From the NCBI GenBank assembly GCA_020056715.1, contig JAGVHG010000086.1, positions 1 through 49,241 on the forward strand: a stretch of 49,241 nt of DNA, in the 5' to 3' direction. Position 1 is the first letter of the stretch; each line of letters starts with the position of its first letter. The stretch is from Phycisphaerae bacterium. Its GTDB lineage: Bacteria > Planctomycetota > Phycisphaerae > UBA1845. The position numbers were made by a program, and so were the translations under genes. Below, in pieces: positions 32,213 to 41,094 of this stretch. The notes under the pieces were generated by a model. The model was given only the letters and a program-made list of their open reading frames with translations, was not told where the DNA came from and ran no database searches.

Positions 32213-34693
32213 TCAGGGGCCGGTCATTGCCGCCAGAAATGCACTGAAGTCCTGTAGATCAATGGAATGGTTTCCGTCGATGTCAAACGCCAGACATAGA
32301 CCAGCAGCGGGCGAATCTCCGAAGCAGCTTTGGAAGACGGCCAAGTCCCGTAGGTTTCGGATGAGCGGGACCGGCAGAATCCGCGAGGCACCGGCCTCCA
32401 GAACGCCCTGATCAATCAAACCACTGCTGCCGCCCGGGGAGATGACACTGGCGAGCACATAGTACGACCCGCCCAACCCGCTGAGCTGCAACTCCACCGG
32501 CCCCACCAACGGCTCGAAGACCCACCCCATGCCGTCGGAATTTCCGAACCAGATGCTGCCGGGGATCTCCGTGATCGGACCCGTCAGGGCACTGTATCCG
32601 AGACGCCGTCCCTGGCCGTCCACGACGAAGCCTTCCACGGGGTCTAATATGGCCCCTAAAATGGACCCGCCGATGATATTGGGAACGACATTCAGGGCCG
32701 TGGACATGGAAGACGCTATGGCCGAATGAAGGGTGGTGGAGATGTCCGTGTCGACAAAAGAGGCCCCAAGGATTCCCAAGATATCCTTCTGGACGTCCAA
32801 GTTGTACATCAGCCCGAGGTGGGAGACATCCTCCGAGGTGTTTGTTCCCTTGGCGAAGGGTTTGAGGGTCACCCTGGCGTCGCCAACGAACTGACCGGCA
32901 GATGAATCCAGAGGAACCGTTCCATCCCCGCTGACCGGGGCCATGATATCGTCATACCAGACCTCTCCCGGCTGGGCATTACGGGCACCGAAGTCGCTGA
33001 ACGGCACGATGGCATTTGTACCCCCTACAGGCCCCACTTTCTCCACAACGGAGGTAGGCGTGTCCACATTGGTCGCGTAGATCACCGTAACCGTAGCCTT
33101 ACCGGCAAAGGCGTTGGGATCCCCATTGAGGGCAAGATCCAGTCCCGCATTCAGGTCCAGAACCAGATCGTTGCGGACGAACGGATTGCCATTGACGTTG
33201 GTAAATCCGTTTCCGAAGTCGATGAAGTCGTACGTGGCCAGAAGCGACCGGGTCGTCGGGTTGAACTGCTGGATGAAGCAGATCTCCGGTAGGTCTTGAC
33301 ATGCCGGCGGGATGAGTGAGTCCAGGCTGATATCAAGATCCGGTCCGGTGATGATCGCCCCGCCCAGGACCTTTTGATAACCCATATTCAGGATCTTCGA
33401 AAGGACGAGCTGGAACGCGATATCGACTCCCCAGTTATCGTGCAACGGATTCCAGGCCTTGGAGGCGCCGCGATTGGGGACGCCGATCATCATGAGATTA
33501 TCCACCACCGGCAAAGTCCTGATTCCGTCAAAAGTCCCGCCATAAGCGGCGCTTTGAATGTAGGTTCGGGCCACAAGACCTCCGGTGCTATGGGCAATAA
33601 GGTTTACTTGATCAAGAGTGGTTCCGGGGTGGTCCGTCTCCCACGCATCCATGGCCTTCCGGAGGTAATATCCTAGATAGTCCACCGCATAGTCGAAAGA
33701 CTGATCCGTGATGGATGCAGCGGTGAGGCCGCCCACGACCCCATCGAAAACGCCGTCCGATGGTCCAGGTGGAACCCGCCAGTCGTAGTTGACGACGAAA
33801 AGATCTTTCCCCTTCACATATCCCACGTTTTCCAGTGTCTTGATCAAGTCGTCATAGGCATGGGCCAGCGGGTCGATCTGCAATCCGGTTGGATGAATTC
33901 CCCTGGTGAACATCCACGGTCCGATGTCGTCGATATCGGCCGGATACGTTGCGCCGACGCCGGGGATGATGAGGACCGGGCGGCGGTCCCCGCCGAGCGA
34001 TACTGTGATTCCCAGGCTGCAGGTGAAGGGCGAGGGGAACTCCGGGTCTCCTACGGGATCAGAAGTTACCCCTTGGATGGATGTTCCTCTGATGAAACCG
34101 CGCAAGTCATAACGCCCCGGCTGTAACACGCCGACTGTCGGCAGACTGTTCAGTGGTGGGTCACAAGTCGGGCAGAGCTCACCGATCATTTGTGCAGTGT
34201 CCCTGTCCTGCAGGGTGACGCGAAGTACTCTCGCGCCATTGTGCGCAATGCTAATCGACAAGTTGGCGGGTTCGTCGTCGATCTGGAAGAACATTCCGAT
34301 CACACCGAAGGTATTTGACTCCGCCTCACCGAACGGGCACACATCGTCGGAGTTGTCGCCGACGGCCGAGCCGTTGGCCGAAGCCGTGCCGGTGAGCGTG
34401 TGCTCGGGACCGGAGACGACCCGACTAGCTGACCCCGTAAGGCTTCCAGAAGCGGAACCGATTTCCGGATTGTCGCATGACGATTGCACTGTCGCGCTCG
34501 GCTGGCCCGGTTGCACGAACAACGAACGAGAGTCCCCGCAGTTGTTCCGGCCTTGGCAGAAGTCGCGTACAGCGCTAAAGGTGGTACCTTCGACGCCGGC
34601 CGCGGACGTAACGACTGACGCTTTCGCCGCTGCGCCGGCAACGACCGCGATTGCCAACGCCGCCGCCACACAAGAGTACACGTTTCGATTCAT
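32213..34693 (-). CDS. Secreted LCAT/PGAP1-like alpha/beta hydrolase with planctomycete C-terminal motif
   Basis: 826 aa from ATG 34693, six bases after AAGGAG; a longer frame to 34813 precedes that site. Residues 1-25 are a signal peptide. About 55-235 form a Ser/Gly-rich beta domain of bacterial pre-peptidase type (LSISIAHNGARVLRVTL, then GRYDLRGFIRGTS). Residues 238-560 are a lipase domain: RRPVLIIPGVGATYPADI, VVNYDWRVPPGPSDG and LIAHSTGGLVARTYI with nucleophile Ser369. The end FDIDGNHSIDLQDFSAFLAA is the EF-hand-like tail common on secreted planctomycete proteins. It probably hydrolyses or transfers acyl esters outside the cell; substrate unknown. Confidence 0.85.
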   Translation of the reverse strand: MNRNVYSCVAAALAIAVVAGAAAKASVVTSAAGVEGTTFSAVRDFCQGRNNCGDSRSLFVQPGQPSATVQSSCDNPEIGSASGSLTGSASRVVSGPEHTLTGTASANGSAVGDNSDDVCPFGEAESNTFGVIGMFFQIDDEPANLSISIAHNGARVLRVTLQDRDTAQMIGELCPTCDPPLNSLPTVGVLQPGRYDLRGFIRGTSIQGVTSDPVGDPEFPSPFTCSLGITVSLGGDRRPVLIIPGVGATYPADIDDIGPWMFTRGIHPTGLQIDPLAHAYDDLIKTLENVGYVKGKDLFVVNYDWRVPPGPSDGVFDGVVGGLTAASITDQSFDYAVDYLGYYLRKAMDAWETDHPGTTLDQVNLIAHSTGGLVARTYIQSAAYGGTFDGIRTLPVVDNLMMIGVPNRGASKAWNPLHDNWGVDIAFQLVLSKILNMGYQKVLGGAIITGPDLDISLDSLIPPACQDLPEICFIQQFNPTTRSLLATYDFIDFGNGFTNVNGNPFVRNDLVLDLNAGLDLALNGDPNAFAGKATVTVIYATNVDTPTSVVEKVGPVGGTNAIVPFSDFGARNAQPGEVWYDDIMAPVSGDGTVPLDSSAGQFVGDARVTLKPFAKGTNTSEDVSHLGLMYNLDVQKDILGILGASFVDTDISTTLHSAIASSMSTALNVVPNIIGGSILGAILDPVEGFVVDGQGRRLGYSALTGPITEIPGSIWFGNSDGMGWVFEPLVGPVELQLSGLGGSYYVLASVISPGGSSGLIDQGVLEAGASRILPVPLIRNLRDLAVFQSCFGDSPAAGLCLAFDIDGNHSIDLQDFSAFLAAMTGP

Positions 34694-35208
34694 GTTCTTC
34701 TCCTTCTTCTCCGCCCCCGGCGATGTCGCCAGCAACATCCCGATACGCGAGCCCATGCCGCCGGGCCCGACCCACGCAGCAATCTGAGCCGTGGGCGCAA
34801 GCCCCACGGACAATACTCAAGCGTCGCAGACCTCGCACGTCGTGCGTGTCACCGGGCTTGCGCCCGGTGCTCTGCGCAACAAGCGACCCAGAGCAAAAAA
34901 CATTGTTTTGCTATTTTGTTCACACAACCTCGGCCCGTAGATCGGATTCTACCAAATGCCCGGCGCTGCGTACATACTCAGGCAGGCATACCCAAACGTC
35001 CGGGCGGAGAGATTCTCGGACTTTCCGCCGCCGCACACGCTACGCCCATTCGGCTTGTGCGAGAATCCGTTCTCGCACGCAGCCAAGTGGGAATCCGTTC
35101 CCGCGAAAACGAAGACAGGAAAGGATTCCGCCAGCCGTGGGTGCGAGATGAGAATCTCGCACCAGCTCTATCAGATGTGGTGATCCCCGCGCTCGGTAGA
35201 TGGCTTGG
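34694..35208. repeat. Intergenic hairpin cluster
   Basis: About 515 bases without a gene. Hairpins: CACCGGGC-TTGC-GCCCGGTG (34851-34870), GTGCGAGAA-TCCG-TTCTCGCAC (35057-35078), GGGAA-TCCG-TTCCC (35089-35102) and GGTGCGAGAT-GAGA-ATCTCGCACC (35140-35163). The last lies 46 bases after prfB and may end its transcript. Two share the AATCCGTT core. Confidence 0.75.
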
Positions 35209-36328
35209 CTACGGGGTTTGATGCCGCGCCGCCGCCCGATGTCGTAGCATGGCGTCGATGAACGGCTGGATGTCGCCGTCGAGGACGCCCTGCGTGTCCG
35301 ACGTGAGATAGCCGGTGCGGGCGTCCTTGACCCGCTGTTCGGGGTAGAGGAAGTAACTACGGATGGAATTGCCCCAACCGATTTGGCCTTTCTCGCTGTA
35401 AATCTTGGACAGTTCGGTGTCACGCTTGGCTTGTTCCATCTGGTAGAGCCTGGCACCGAGCATCTTTCGCGCCGTCGCACGGTTTTTGTGCTGCGAGCGC
35501 TCGCTCTGACACTGGGCGACGAGCCCGGTCGTTAGATGCGTGAGACGTACCGCCGAGGACGTCTTGTTGACGTGCTGGCCGCCTTTGCCGCCCGCGCGGT
35601 AGGTGTCCTCACGGATATCCTTGTCCCAGTCGACTTCGATTTCGATGTCGTCGATCTCCGGCTGTACGTCGACGGAAGCGAAGCTCGTCTCCCGTTTCCC
35701 CTGGGCGCTGAACGGCGAAATACGTACCAGCCGATGCACGCCAAGCTCGCAAGAGAGGTACCCCATCGCGTACGGGCCTTTCACCAGCAAACTGCATGAC
35801 TGGATACCGGCCTCCTCGCCGTCGCGCATGGAAAGCTCCTCGACCTCATACTCGCGGCGCTCAAAATATCGCAAGTACAGCCGCAGTAGCATCTGCGCCC
35901 AGTCGCAGGCGTCGGCCCCGCCCGTGCCGGCCTGGATGTTGAAATAGCAGTTACGTAGGTCGTTGGGGCCGGATAGCAGAGTCAACAGCTCAACGCGAGC
36001 GACTTCCTTCGCCAGCGACTCTAAACCATTATCGAGTTCCTCACGGACATGAATATCCTCCGTCTCGGCAAGAAGTTGGGTCATGGCTTCTAGGTCACCC
36101 GACTTGGCGAGGATTTTCCGCATCGGCTCGACGATCGCCCGGATGGACTTGAGCTTGGCGACGGTCTGCCGCGCCGCTTCGGGGTTGTCCCAGAAGTTCG
36201 GCGAGGCCATCTCACCTTCTACGGCGGCTAAAGCTTCAAGTTTGTTGGGGAAGTCAAAGAGAGTCCCGGATCGCGACGATCCGGGCCGAAAGGTCCTGAA
36301 ACGATTCAGCGGAATCTTCGTATAGCAT
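35209..36328 (-). CDS. prfB: Peptide chain release factor 2, with programmed +1 frameshift
   Basis: Translation starts at ATG 36328 and reads 24 codons (MLYEDSAESFQDLSARIVAI then RDSL) to an in-frame TGA at 36256-36254. The sequence there is CTT TGA C, the standard RF2 shift site; slipping one base continues at GAC 36255 as DFPNKLEALAAVEGEMASPN into the main frame to TAG 35209-35211, giving about 372 aa, the normal RF2 size. The GGQ motif is GGKGGQHVNKT. RF2 recognises UGA and UAA; low RF2 favours the shift, so the gene regulates itself. A GGGA stretch just upstream of CTT may act as the stimulating anti-SD pairing site. It lies 19 bases after the cyclophilin gene. Confidence 0.93.
36253..36259 (-). 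promoter_or_regulatory. RF2 +1 frameshift site (CTT TGA C)
   Basis: On the minus strand the bases read CTTTGAC, the conserved RF2 slip site, exactly where the short upstream frame ends and the long prfB frame continues. The preceding bases include CGGGA. Confidence 0.93.
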
Positions 36329-36347
36329 TATGCGTTCGCGCTACCTT

Positions 36348-37547
36348 TCACTCGACAATCGACACTCTCGTGACCCGCTCCATGATAACATCTTGGGCCG
36401 GTAAAGATACTTCGCCGGAGACGATGGGGCTGGCGATGGTCGCCATCGCCGCGATGTCATCGACGACGTTGGTTCCCTCGACCACTTTCCCAAACACCGT
36501 GAACCCCTGGGCGTCGAGGAAGGAGTTTTTCTCACTTAGGTTGATAAAGAACTGGGTCGTTCCGGAATCGGGGTTTCCGCCGTTAAGAGCCAGCGCGACG
36601 GAATACAGAACGCCGTTGCTCAAACCGTTGTCCGCTTCCGACGGCACGGGATCGCGGGTTACGGCGACGGCCTCCAGTGCGCCATTTACCCGTTTATAGC
36701 CGCCGCCTTGCAACACGAACGGTTCACATCCGCCGGTGACGGCGTCGGACGTACATGCGCTGCGATGGAAGAGCGTGCCGGCGTAGAAACCGTCGTCCAT
36801 GTAGAGCAGGAAGTTGGCCATATGCAGCGGAGCGGCCTCGCCGTCCAGTTCGATGGTGATGTTCCCGAAATTCGTTTCGATCAATATTTGTGGTGTCAAA
36901 TCGACCACCGACGCGATCTCAAAATCGCGCTTTATGGTCATGGGAGCACCGGGGGTCGATGGGATCGTCGTCGTGAGCCGCAGCCGTATCGTCCCCGGGC
37001 CGTTGGATGTTAAGGTCGGGTTGGCGGACGACGTGTCACTCAGCAAAGCGTCGCCGAAGGTTACTTCCCATAAGACGGTCGCAGCCCCCGACTGTGTTTC
37101 AAGCGTTGCCGATAGCAACACGGGCACGCCTACGACTGCGAGTTTGGGCGCCGTAGCCGTCACGACTGATTGAACCTGAACAGCCACGTAGTCAGTCGCG
37201 TGGTTGCCCGTGCTATCTGTAACCACCGCGCGGAAGGTGTAAGTTCCTATTTCCAGCAACGTGCCGGTTGTGAACGTGGAGTTGGTCACTTCTGTGAGCG
37301 TCAGTTCCGCGGGACCGCCGTTTTGGTCCCACCGAAACAAATACGGCGGGGTTCCACCGCCGGCGTCCGCCGCGAGCGTTACGGCCGTGCCCTCAAACAC
37401 CTCGGGCGTCAGCGTTGAGGCGGTCACGGTGAGGCCGGACACGTCGTCGGGACTCACCACCCCGGCGTCGCGCAGCGGCACGCATGTGGCCATCGACAAC
37501 GCTGCCACAGCGACTAGTCGCAATATTTGAATTCTGTGGCGTATCAT
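36348..37547 (-). CDS. Exported cyclophilin-type peptidyl-prolyl isomerase with Ig-like N-terminal region
   Basis: 399 aa from ATG 37547. Residues 1-25 are a signal; the end SMATC is an imperfect lipobox, so lipidation is uncertain. About 40-225 form two beta-sandwich, PKD/Ig-like repeats (GGGTPPYLFRWDQNGG and TYTFRAVVTDSTGNHATDYV). Residues 230-395 are the cyclophilin domain: GNITIELDGEAAPLHMANFL, FYAGTLFHR, FVLQGGGYK, then DSGTTQFFINLSEKNSFLD and FTVFGKVVEGTNVVDDI. It assists folding of exported proteins by turning proline peptide bonds. It precedes prfB on one transcript. Confidence 0.9.
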   Translation of the reverse strand: MIRHRIQILRLVAVAALSMATCVPLRDAGVVSPDDVSGLTVTASTLTPEVFEGTAVTLAADAGGGTPPYLFRWDQNGGPAELTLTEVTNSTFTTGTLLEIGTYTFRAVVTDSTGNHATDYVAVQVQSVVTATAPKLAVVGVPVLLSATLETQSGAATVLWEVTFGDALLSDTSSANPTLTSNGPGTIRLRLTTTIPSTPGAPMTIKRDFEIASVVDLTPQILIETNFGNITIELDGEAAPLHMANFLLYMDDGFYAGTLFHRSACTSDAVTGGCEPFVLQGGGYKRVNGALEAVAVTRDPVPSEADNGLSNGVLYSVALALNGGNPDSGTTQFFINLSEKNSFLDAQGFTVFGKVVEGTNVVDDIAAMATIASPIVSGEVSLPAQDVIMERVTRVSIVE

Positions 37548-37691
37548 GTCTATAGCCGTGGTCTGACGCAGGCCCATCCTTCATCGGATCGTCCGAGGCT
37601 CACACAGTAGCCGCAAACGGCGACTTTGATAGAATACCATCACCGAGGTTCGCGGTCAGCCTCGATGTTTATTGTCCGGCGGACAAACGGA

Positions 37692-39122
37692 ATGCCCAAC
37701 TACGATGTGTACGAGTCGCCTCTCGTCGCGCGATACGCTTCGCCGGAGATGAGCGAGCTATTCGGCGAGCGGACGCGGATTCGCACTTGGCGGCGGTTGT
37801 GGCTTGCGCTCGCCAAGGCCGAGCACCGAGCCGGAATCCGCGTCACCGCGCGCCAAATCAAGCAGCTCGAACGTACCATCGATCGGATCGACTTCCCAGC
37901 GGCCGCACGTTATGAGAAACGACTCCGCCACGACGTGATGGCCCACCTCCACGCTTGGGGTGATCTCGCACCCGATGCGCGGGGCATTCTTCACCTGGGC
38001 GCGACCAGTGCCTACATTGTGGACAACGCTGATCTCATTCTGATGCGCGACGCCATGCGCTCAGTGGCCGCGTGGCTCGCCAACGTCATCGACGCCCTGG
38101 GTCGGTTCGCCAAAAAGTACCGCAACATGCCCACGCTGGGTCTAACGCACTTCCAACCCGCCCAAGTGACCACCGTCGGCAAGCGGGCCGCCCTTTGGTG
38201 CTACGATTTCGTCCGCGACCTGGACGAGGTGGAGCACCGTCTGGGCGAGCTTCGCTTCCGCGGGGTCAAAGGGACTACCGGTACCCAAGCGAGCTTCCTC
38301 GCCCTTTGCAACAACAATCATCGAAAAGTTTTGCGCTTAGAGGAGGATGTTGCCCGGCAGATGGGATTCGAGGAGGTCGAACCGATCACCGGGCAGACCT
38401 ATTCACGAAAGGTAGATGCCCAAGTGGTGTGCGCGTTGGGCGGCATCGCGGCGAGCGTCCACAAGTTTGCCAACGACGTTCGCTTGCTCGCCAATCTCAA
38501 GGAAATGGAAGAGCCGTTTGAGAAGGACCAAGTCGGATCCAGCGCCATGGCCTACAAACGCAATCCGATGCTTTGCGAACGGGCGACGGGTTTGGCGCGG
38601 CTGGTGATTTCCTTGGTGCAGTCGCCCTTGCAGACTGCGGCGGAGCAGTGGTTCGAGCGTACGCTCGACGACTCCTCAAACAAGCGTGTAGTCGTGCCCG
38701 AGGCGTTTCTCGCCACCGACGGGATGCTCCGCGTCGTTGCCCATGTTGCTCGCGGACTGGTCGTCTACCCGAAAGTGATTGAGGCTCGATTGCGGGCGGA
38801 GTTGCCATTCATGGCCACTGAAGACATTTTGATTGCCGGCGTCTTTGCGGGCGGCGATCGACAGAACCTGCACGAGCGTATCCGCCGCCACTCCCAGGCC
38901 GCGGCCCGACGAGTGAAGCTTGAAGGGGGGGAGAACGATTTATTAGAACGGCTCGCCGCCGACCCGGCCTTTGCGAAGATCAAGTTACGGACGGTCACAA
39001 ATCCTAAGCAATTCGTCGGCCGCGCACCCCAACAAGTCGATGAGTTTGTCCAAGAATATGTGAATCCGATTCGCCGCCGGTACCGTACTTCTCTTTCCCG
39101 CGTAATTGATTTGTCAGTCTGA
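37692..39122 (+). CDS. purB: Adenylosuccinate lyase
   Basis: 476 aa from ATG 37692; upstream in-frame starts at 37626 and 37665 would add residues not seen in the family. Fumarase/aspartase superfamily signature GSSAMAYKRNPML and the catalytic region around TLGLTHFQPAQVTTVGKRAA are intact. RKVDAQVVCALGGIAASVHK lines the active site. It removes fumarate from SAICAR and adenylosuccinate in purine synthesis. pyrE follows after 19 bases, forming a nucleotide-synthesis pair. Confidence 0.95.
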   Translation: MPNYDVYESPLVARYASPEMSELFGERTRIRTWRRLWLALAKAEHRAGIRVTARQIKQLERTIDRIDFPAAARYEKRLRHDVMAHLHAWGDLAPDARGILHLGATSAYIVDNADLILMRDAMRSVAAWLANVIDALGRFAKKYRNMPTLGLTHFQPAQVTTVGKRAALWCYDFVRDLDEVEHRLGELRFRGVKGTTGTQASFLALCNNNHRKVLRLEEDVARQMGFEEVEPITGQTYSRKVDAQVVCALGGIAASVHKFANDVRLLANLKEMEEPFEKDQVGSSAMAYKRNPMLCERATGLARLVISLVQSPLQTAAEQWFERTLDDSSNKRVVVPEAFLATDGMLRVVAHVARGLVVYPKVIEARLRAELPFMATEDILIAGVFAGGDRQNLHERIRRHSQAAARRVKLEGGENDLLERLAADPAFAKIKLRTVTNPKQFVGRAPQQVDEFVQEYVNPIRRRYRTSLSRVIDLSV

Positions 39123-39141
39123 CAGAAGGATTGGACGCTCG

Positions 39142-39666
39142 ATGACTCGCGCCGAACTAGCCCAACGCATCCGAAAAGCCGCTTATCTGGAAGGCGATTT
39201 CACTCTGCGCTCCGGACGCAAGAGCAAGTATTACCTCGACAAATACCTTTTCGAGACCCAACCGGACATTCTCAAGGCACTTGGGGAAATGTTCGCGGCG
39301 TATGTCAAACCGACGACGACCCTGATCGCCGGTGCGGAGTTGGGCGGCGTGGCCCTCGCCGCGGCGGCGGCAATGGCATCCGGCAAACCCTTCGTCATCA
39401 TCCGCAACGCGAAGAAGGACTATGGAACGTCGAAACCCTATGAGGGAAGACTTGTAGACGGGGATTCCGTTCTGCTTGTAGAGGACATCGCCACCACCGG
39501 CGGACAAGTGCTTGAAGCGGCCAAGTTCATTACGTCGATCGGCGCCAAAGTCGAACGTATTGTGGCCGTCATCGACCGCCAAGAGGGGGCGCGTGAAAAT
39601 ATCGAAGGTGCCGACTTCGTGTTCGAGTCGCTCTTTACCAAGGCAGACCTTCACATCACGTCGTGA
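39142..39666 (+). CDS. pyrE: Orotate phosphoribosyltransferase
   Basis: 174 aa from ATG 39142, with AAGGA about 11 bases upstream. FTLRSGRKSKYYLDKYLFET is the PyrE N-terminal block, and VLLVEDIATTGGQVLEAAKF is the PRPP-binding loop. Length is a little shorter than E. coli but normal for this branch. It joins orotate to PRPP to make OMP. Transcribed with purB. A TTTCGGCG repeat lies just after the stop, before the convergent ABC permease. Confidence 0.95.
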   Translation: MTRAELAQRIRKAAYLEGDFTLRSGRKSKYYLDKYLFETQPDILKALGEMFAAYVKPTTTLIAGAELGGVALAAAAAMASGKPFVIIRNAKKDYGTSKPYEGRLVDGDSVLLVEDIATTGGQVLEAAKFITSIGAKVERIVAVIDRQEGARENIEGADFVFESLFTKADLHITS

Positions 39667-39674
39667 AAAGTCTT

Positions 39675-39704
39675 ATTTCGGCGTTTCGGTGTTTCGGCGT
39701 TTCT
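39675..39704. repeat. TTTCGGCG short-period repeat
   Basis: ATTTCGGCGTTTCGGTGTTTCGGCG-like string in the 40-base gap between convergent pyrE and the ABC permease gene. Confidence 0.7.
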
Positions 39705-39706
39705 CT

Positions 39707-41050
39707 CTACTCGTGCCGCAATGCGTCAATGGGGTGAAGGATGGCGGCCTTGAAGGCCGGAATAATCCCGAACAGGATGCCCACGCCTGCTGAAAATCCC
39801 AGCGCCAGCATTACCACCCAAACCGGCACCACCACCTTGACCATCGAAGGGTGCAACGAAGCGATAGAGCAAATGGTGTAACCGAGGGCGATGCCGATCG
39901 CCCCACCCGCCGTCGCAAGAACCATCGCCTCCGTCAGAAACTGAAAAAGAATATCCCGCCGTCGGCCGCCGACGCTTTTTCGCAGACCGATCTCGCGGGT
40001 CCGTTCGGTTACGGACACGAGCATCACGTTCATAATTCCGATCCCGCCGACGATAAGGGATATTCCCACAATCCCGGCTAGGATGCTGGTGGCGATCATT
40101 TTCACCCGTTCGAAATCTCGCAGCATTTCATCCTGCCGGAAGACGCGAAAGTCATTGGGCTCTCCCGGCTGAAGATCATGCCGTATGCGTAACACACGAC
40201 TGATTTGCAAAGACGCCTCTTCGGTGTCCTCTTCGCGCGTGGCTTCGACAATGAAAGGCAAGAATCGGGCCACAAAGGGGTACATTTTGATGACCGCGGT
40301 AAAGGGCATGAGCACGGTTTTGTCCTGGTTTTCGTCCATGAAGTTACCCTTAGCTTCCAGGATTCCCAGGACGCGGAAGCGAAGCCGATTGATAAAGACG
40401 TAGTCGCCGACAATGCTTTCATCGGCCTCCAAGAGCTTCAGCACTTCGCGCCCCAGCACGCAGACATAGGCTCCTTCTTCGACATCCATGGGGCCGAAAA
40501 AGCGGCCATTGTCCACATAAAAATTGCGGATGGTCTGAAACTGCTCTGTGACGCCCTGCAATTCGATATCTTCTGCCTTGTTCCGTCCATACTCAACGGT
40601 CATAGTCAAGAAAGTCATCGGCGAAATGCGCCGCACTTTGTCGCACTCCGCGCCGACGGTCCGCACGTCGTCTACGTCCATCAGCACTCGCCCCAGCATT
40701 CGCCCCTGCATTCCTGACGGCACCCACGGAACGACGAACATGATATTGGTTCCGAACCCGCGGAGCATGTTCGTCATGTAGTCCCCGAAACCCTGGACGA
40801 GGGACACGACAGTGATTGTAGAAGTTACGGCAATAATGATGCCCAGCGTTGTCAGTACCGATCTGGCTTTGTTCGCCCAAATCTGAATGAGCGCAGTAAG
40901 GATGTTCTGCCACTGCCGCGCCAAGCGTCCGCTGAACCACGACCCGAACCGCAATGGTGCGGCAATGATGGAGGCGATGACGGAAAAAGCCCCGCGCGCA
41001 GGAGATTCCAGCGGTGATGCGAGGACTGCTTTTGTAGTTTGACTACTCAT
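39707..41050 (-). CDS. MacB-type ABC transporter permease, second paralogue
   Basis: 447 aa from ATG 41050. Membrane helix near residue 65 (SVLTTLGIIIAVTSTITVVS), a periplasmic MacB core domain of about 200 residues, then three C-terminal FtsX-type helices (ILAGIVGISLIVGGIGIMNV, TERTREIGLRKSVGGRRRDI between helices, LALGFSAGVGILFGIIPAFK). It shares roughly 60% of positions by eye with the neighbouring permease gene, including TERTREIGLRKS and the end HPI(D/E)ALRHE, so the two arose by tandem duplication. MacB-type permeases work as dimers, so a heterodimer with the neighbour is likely. Confidence 0.9.
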   Translation of the reverse strand: MSSQTTKAVLASPLESPARGAFSVIASIIAAPLRFGSWFSGRLARQWQNILTALIQIWANKARSVLTTLGIIIAVTSTITVVSLVQGFGDYMTNMLRGFGTNIMFVVPWVPSGMQGRMLGRVLMDVDDVRTVGAECDKVRRISPMTFLTMTVEYGRNKAEDIELQGVTEQFQTIRNFYVDNGRFFGPMDVEEGAYVCVLGREVLKLLEADESIVGDYVFINRLRFRVLGILEAKGNFMDENQDKTVLMPFTAVIKMYPFVARFLPFIVEATREEDTEEASLQISRVLRIRHDLQPGEPNDFRVFRQDEMLRDFERVKMIATSILAGIVGISLIVGGIGIMNVMLVSVTERTREIGLRKSVGGRRRDILFQFLTEAMVLATAGGAIGIALGYTICSIASLHPSMVKVVVPVWVVMLALGFSAGVGILFGIIPAFKAAILHPIDALRHE

Positions 41051-41094
41051 GTTGCTTTTTGACGTTTTGACTTTTTGGCGTTTCTGTGTTTCCC

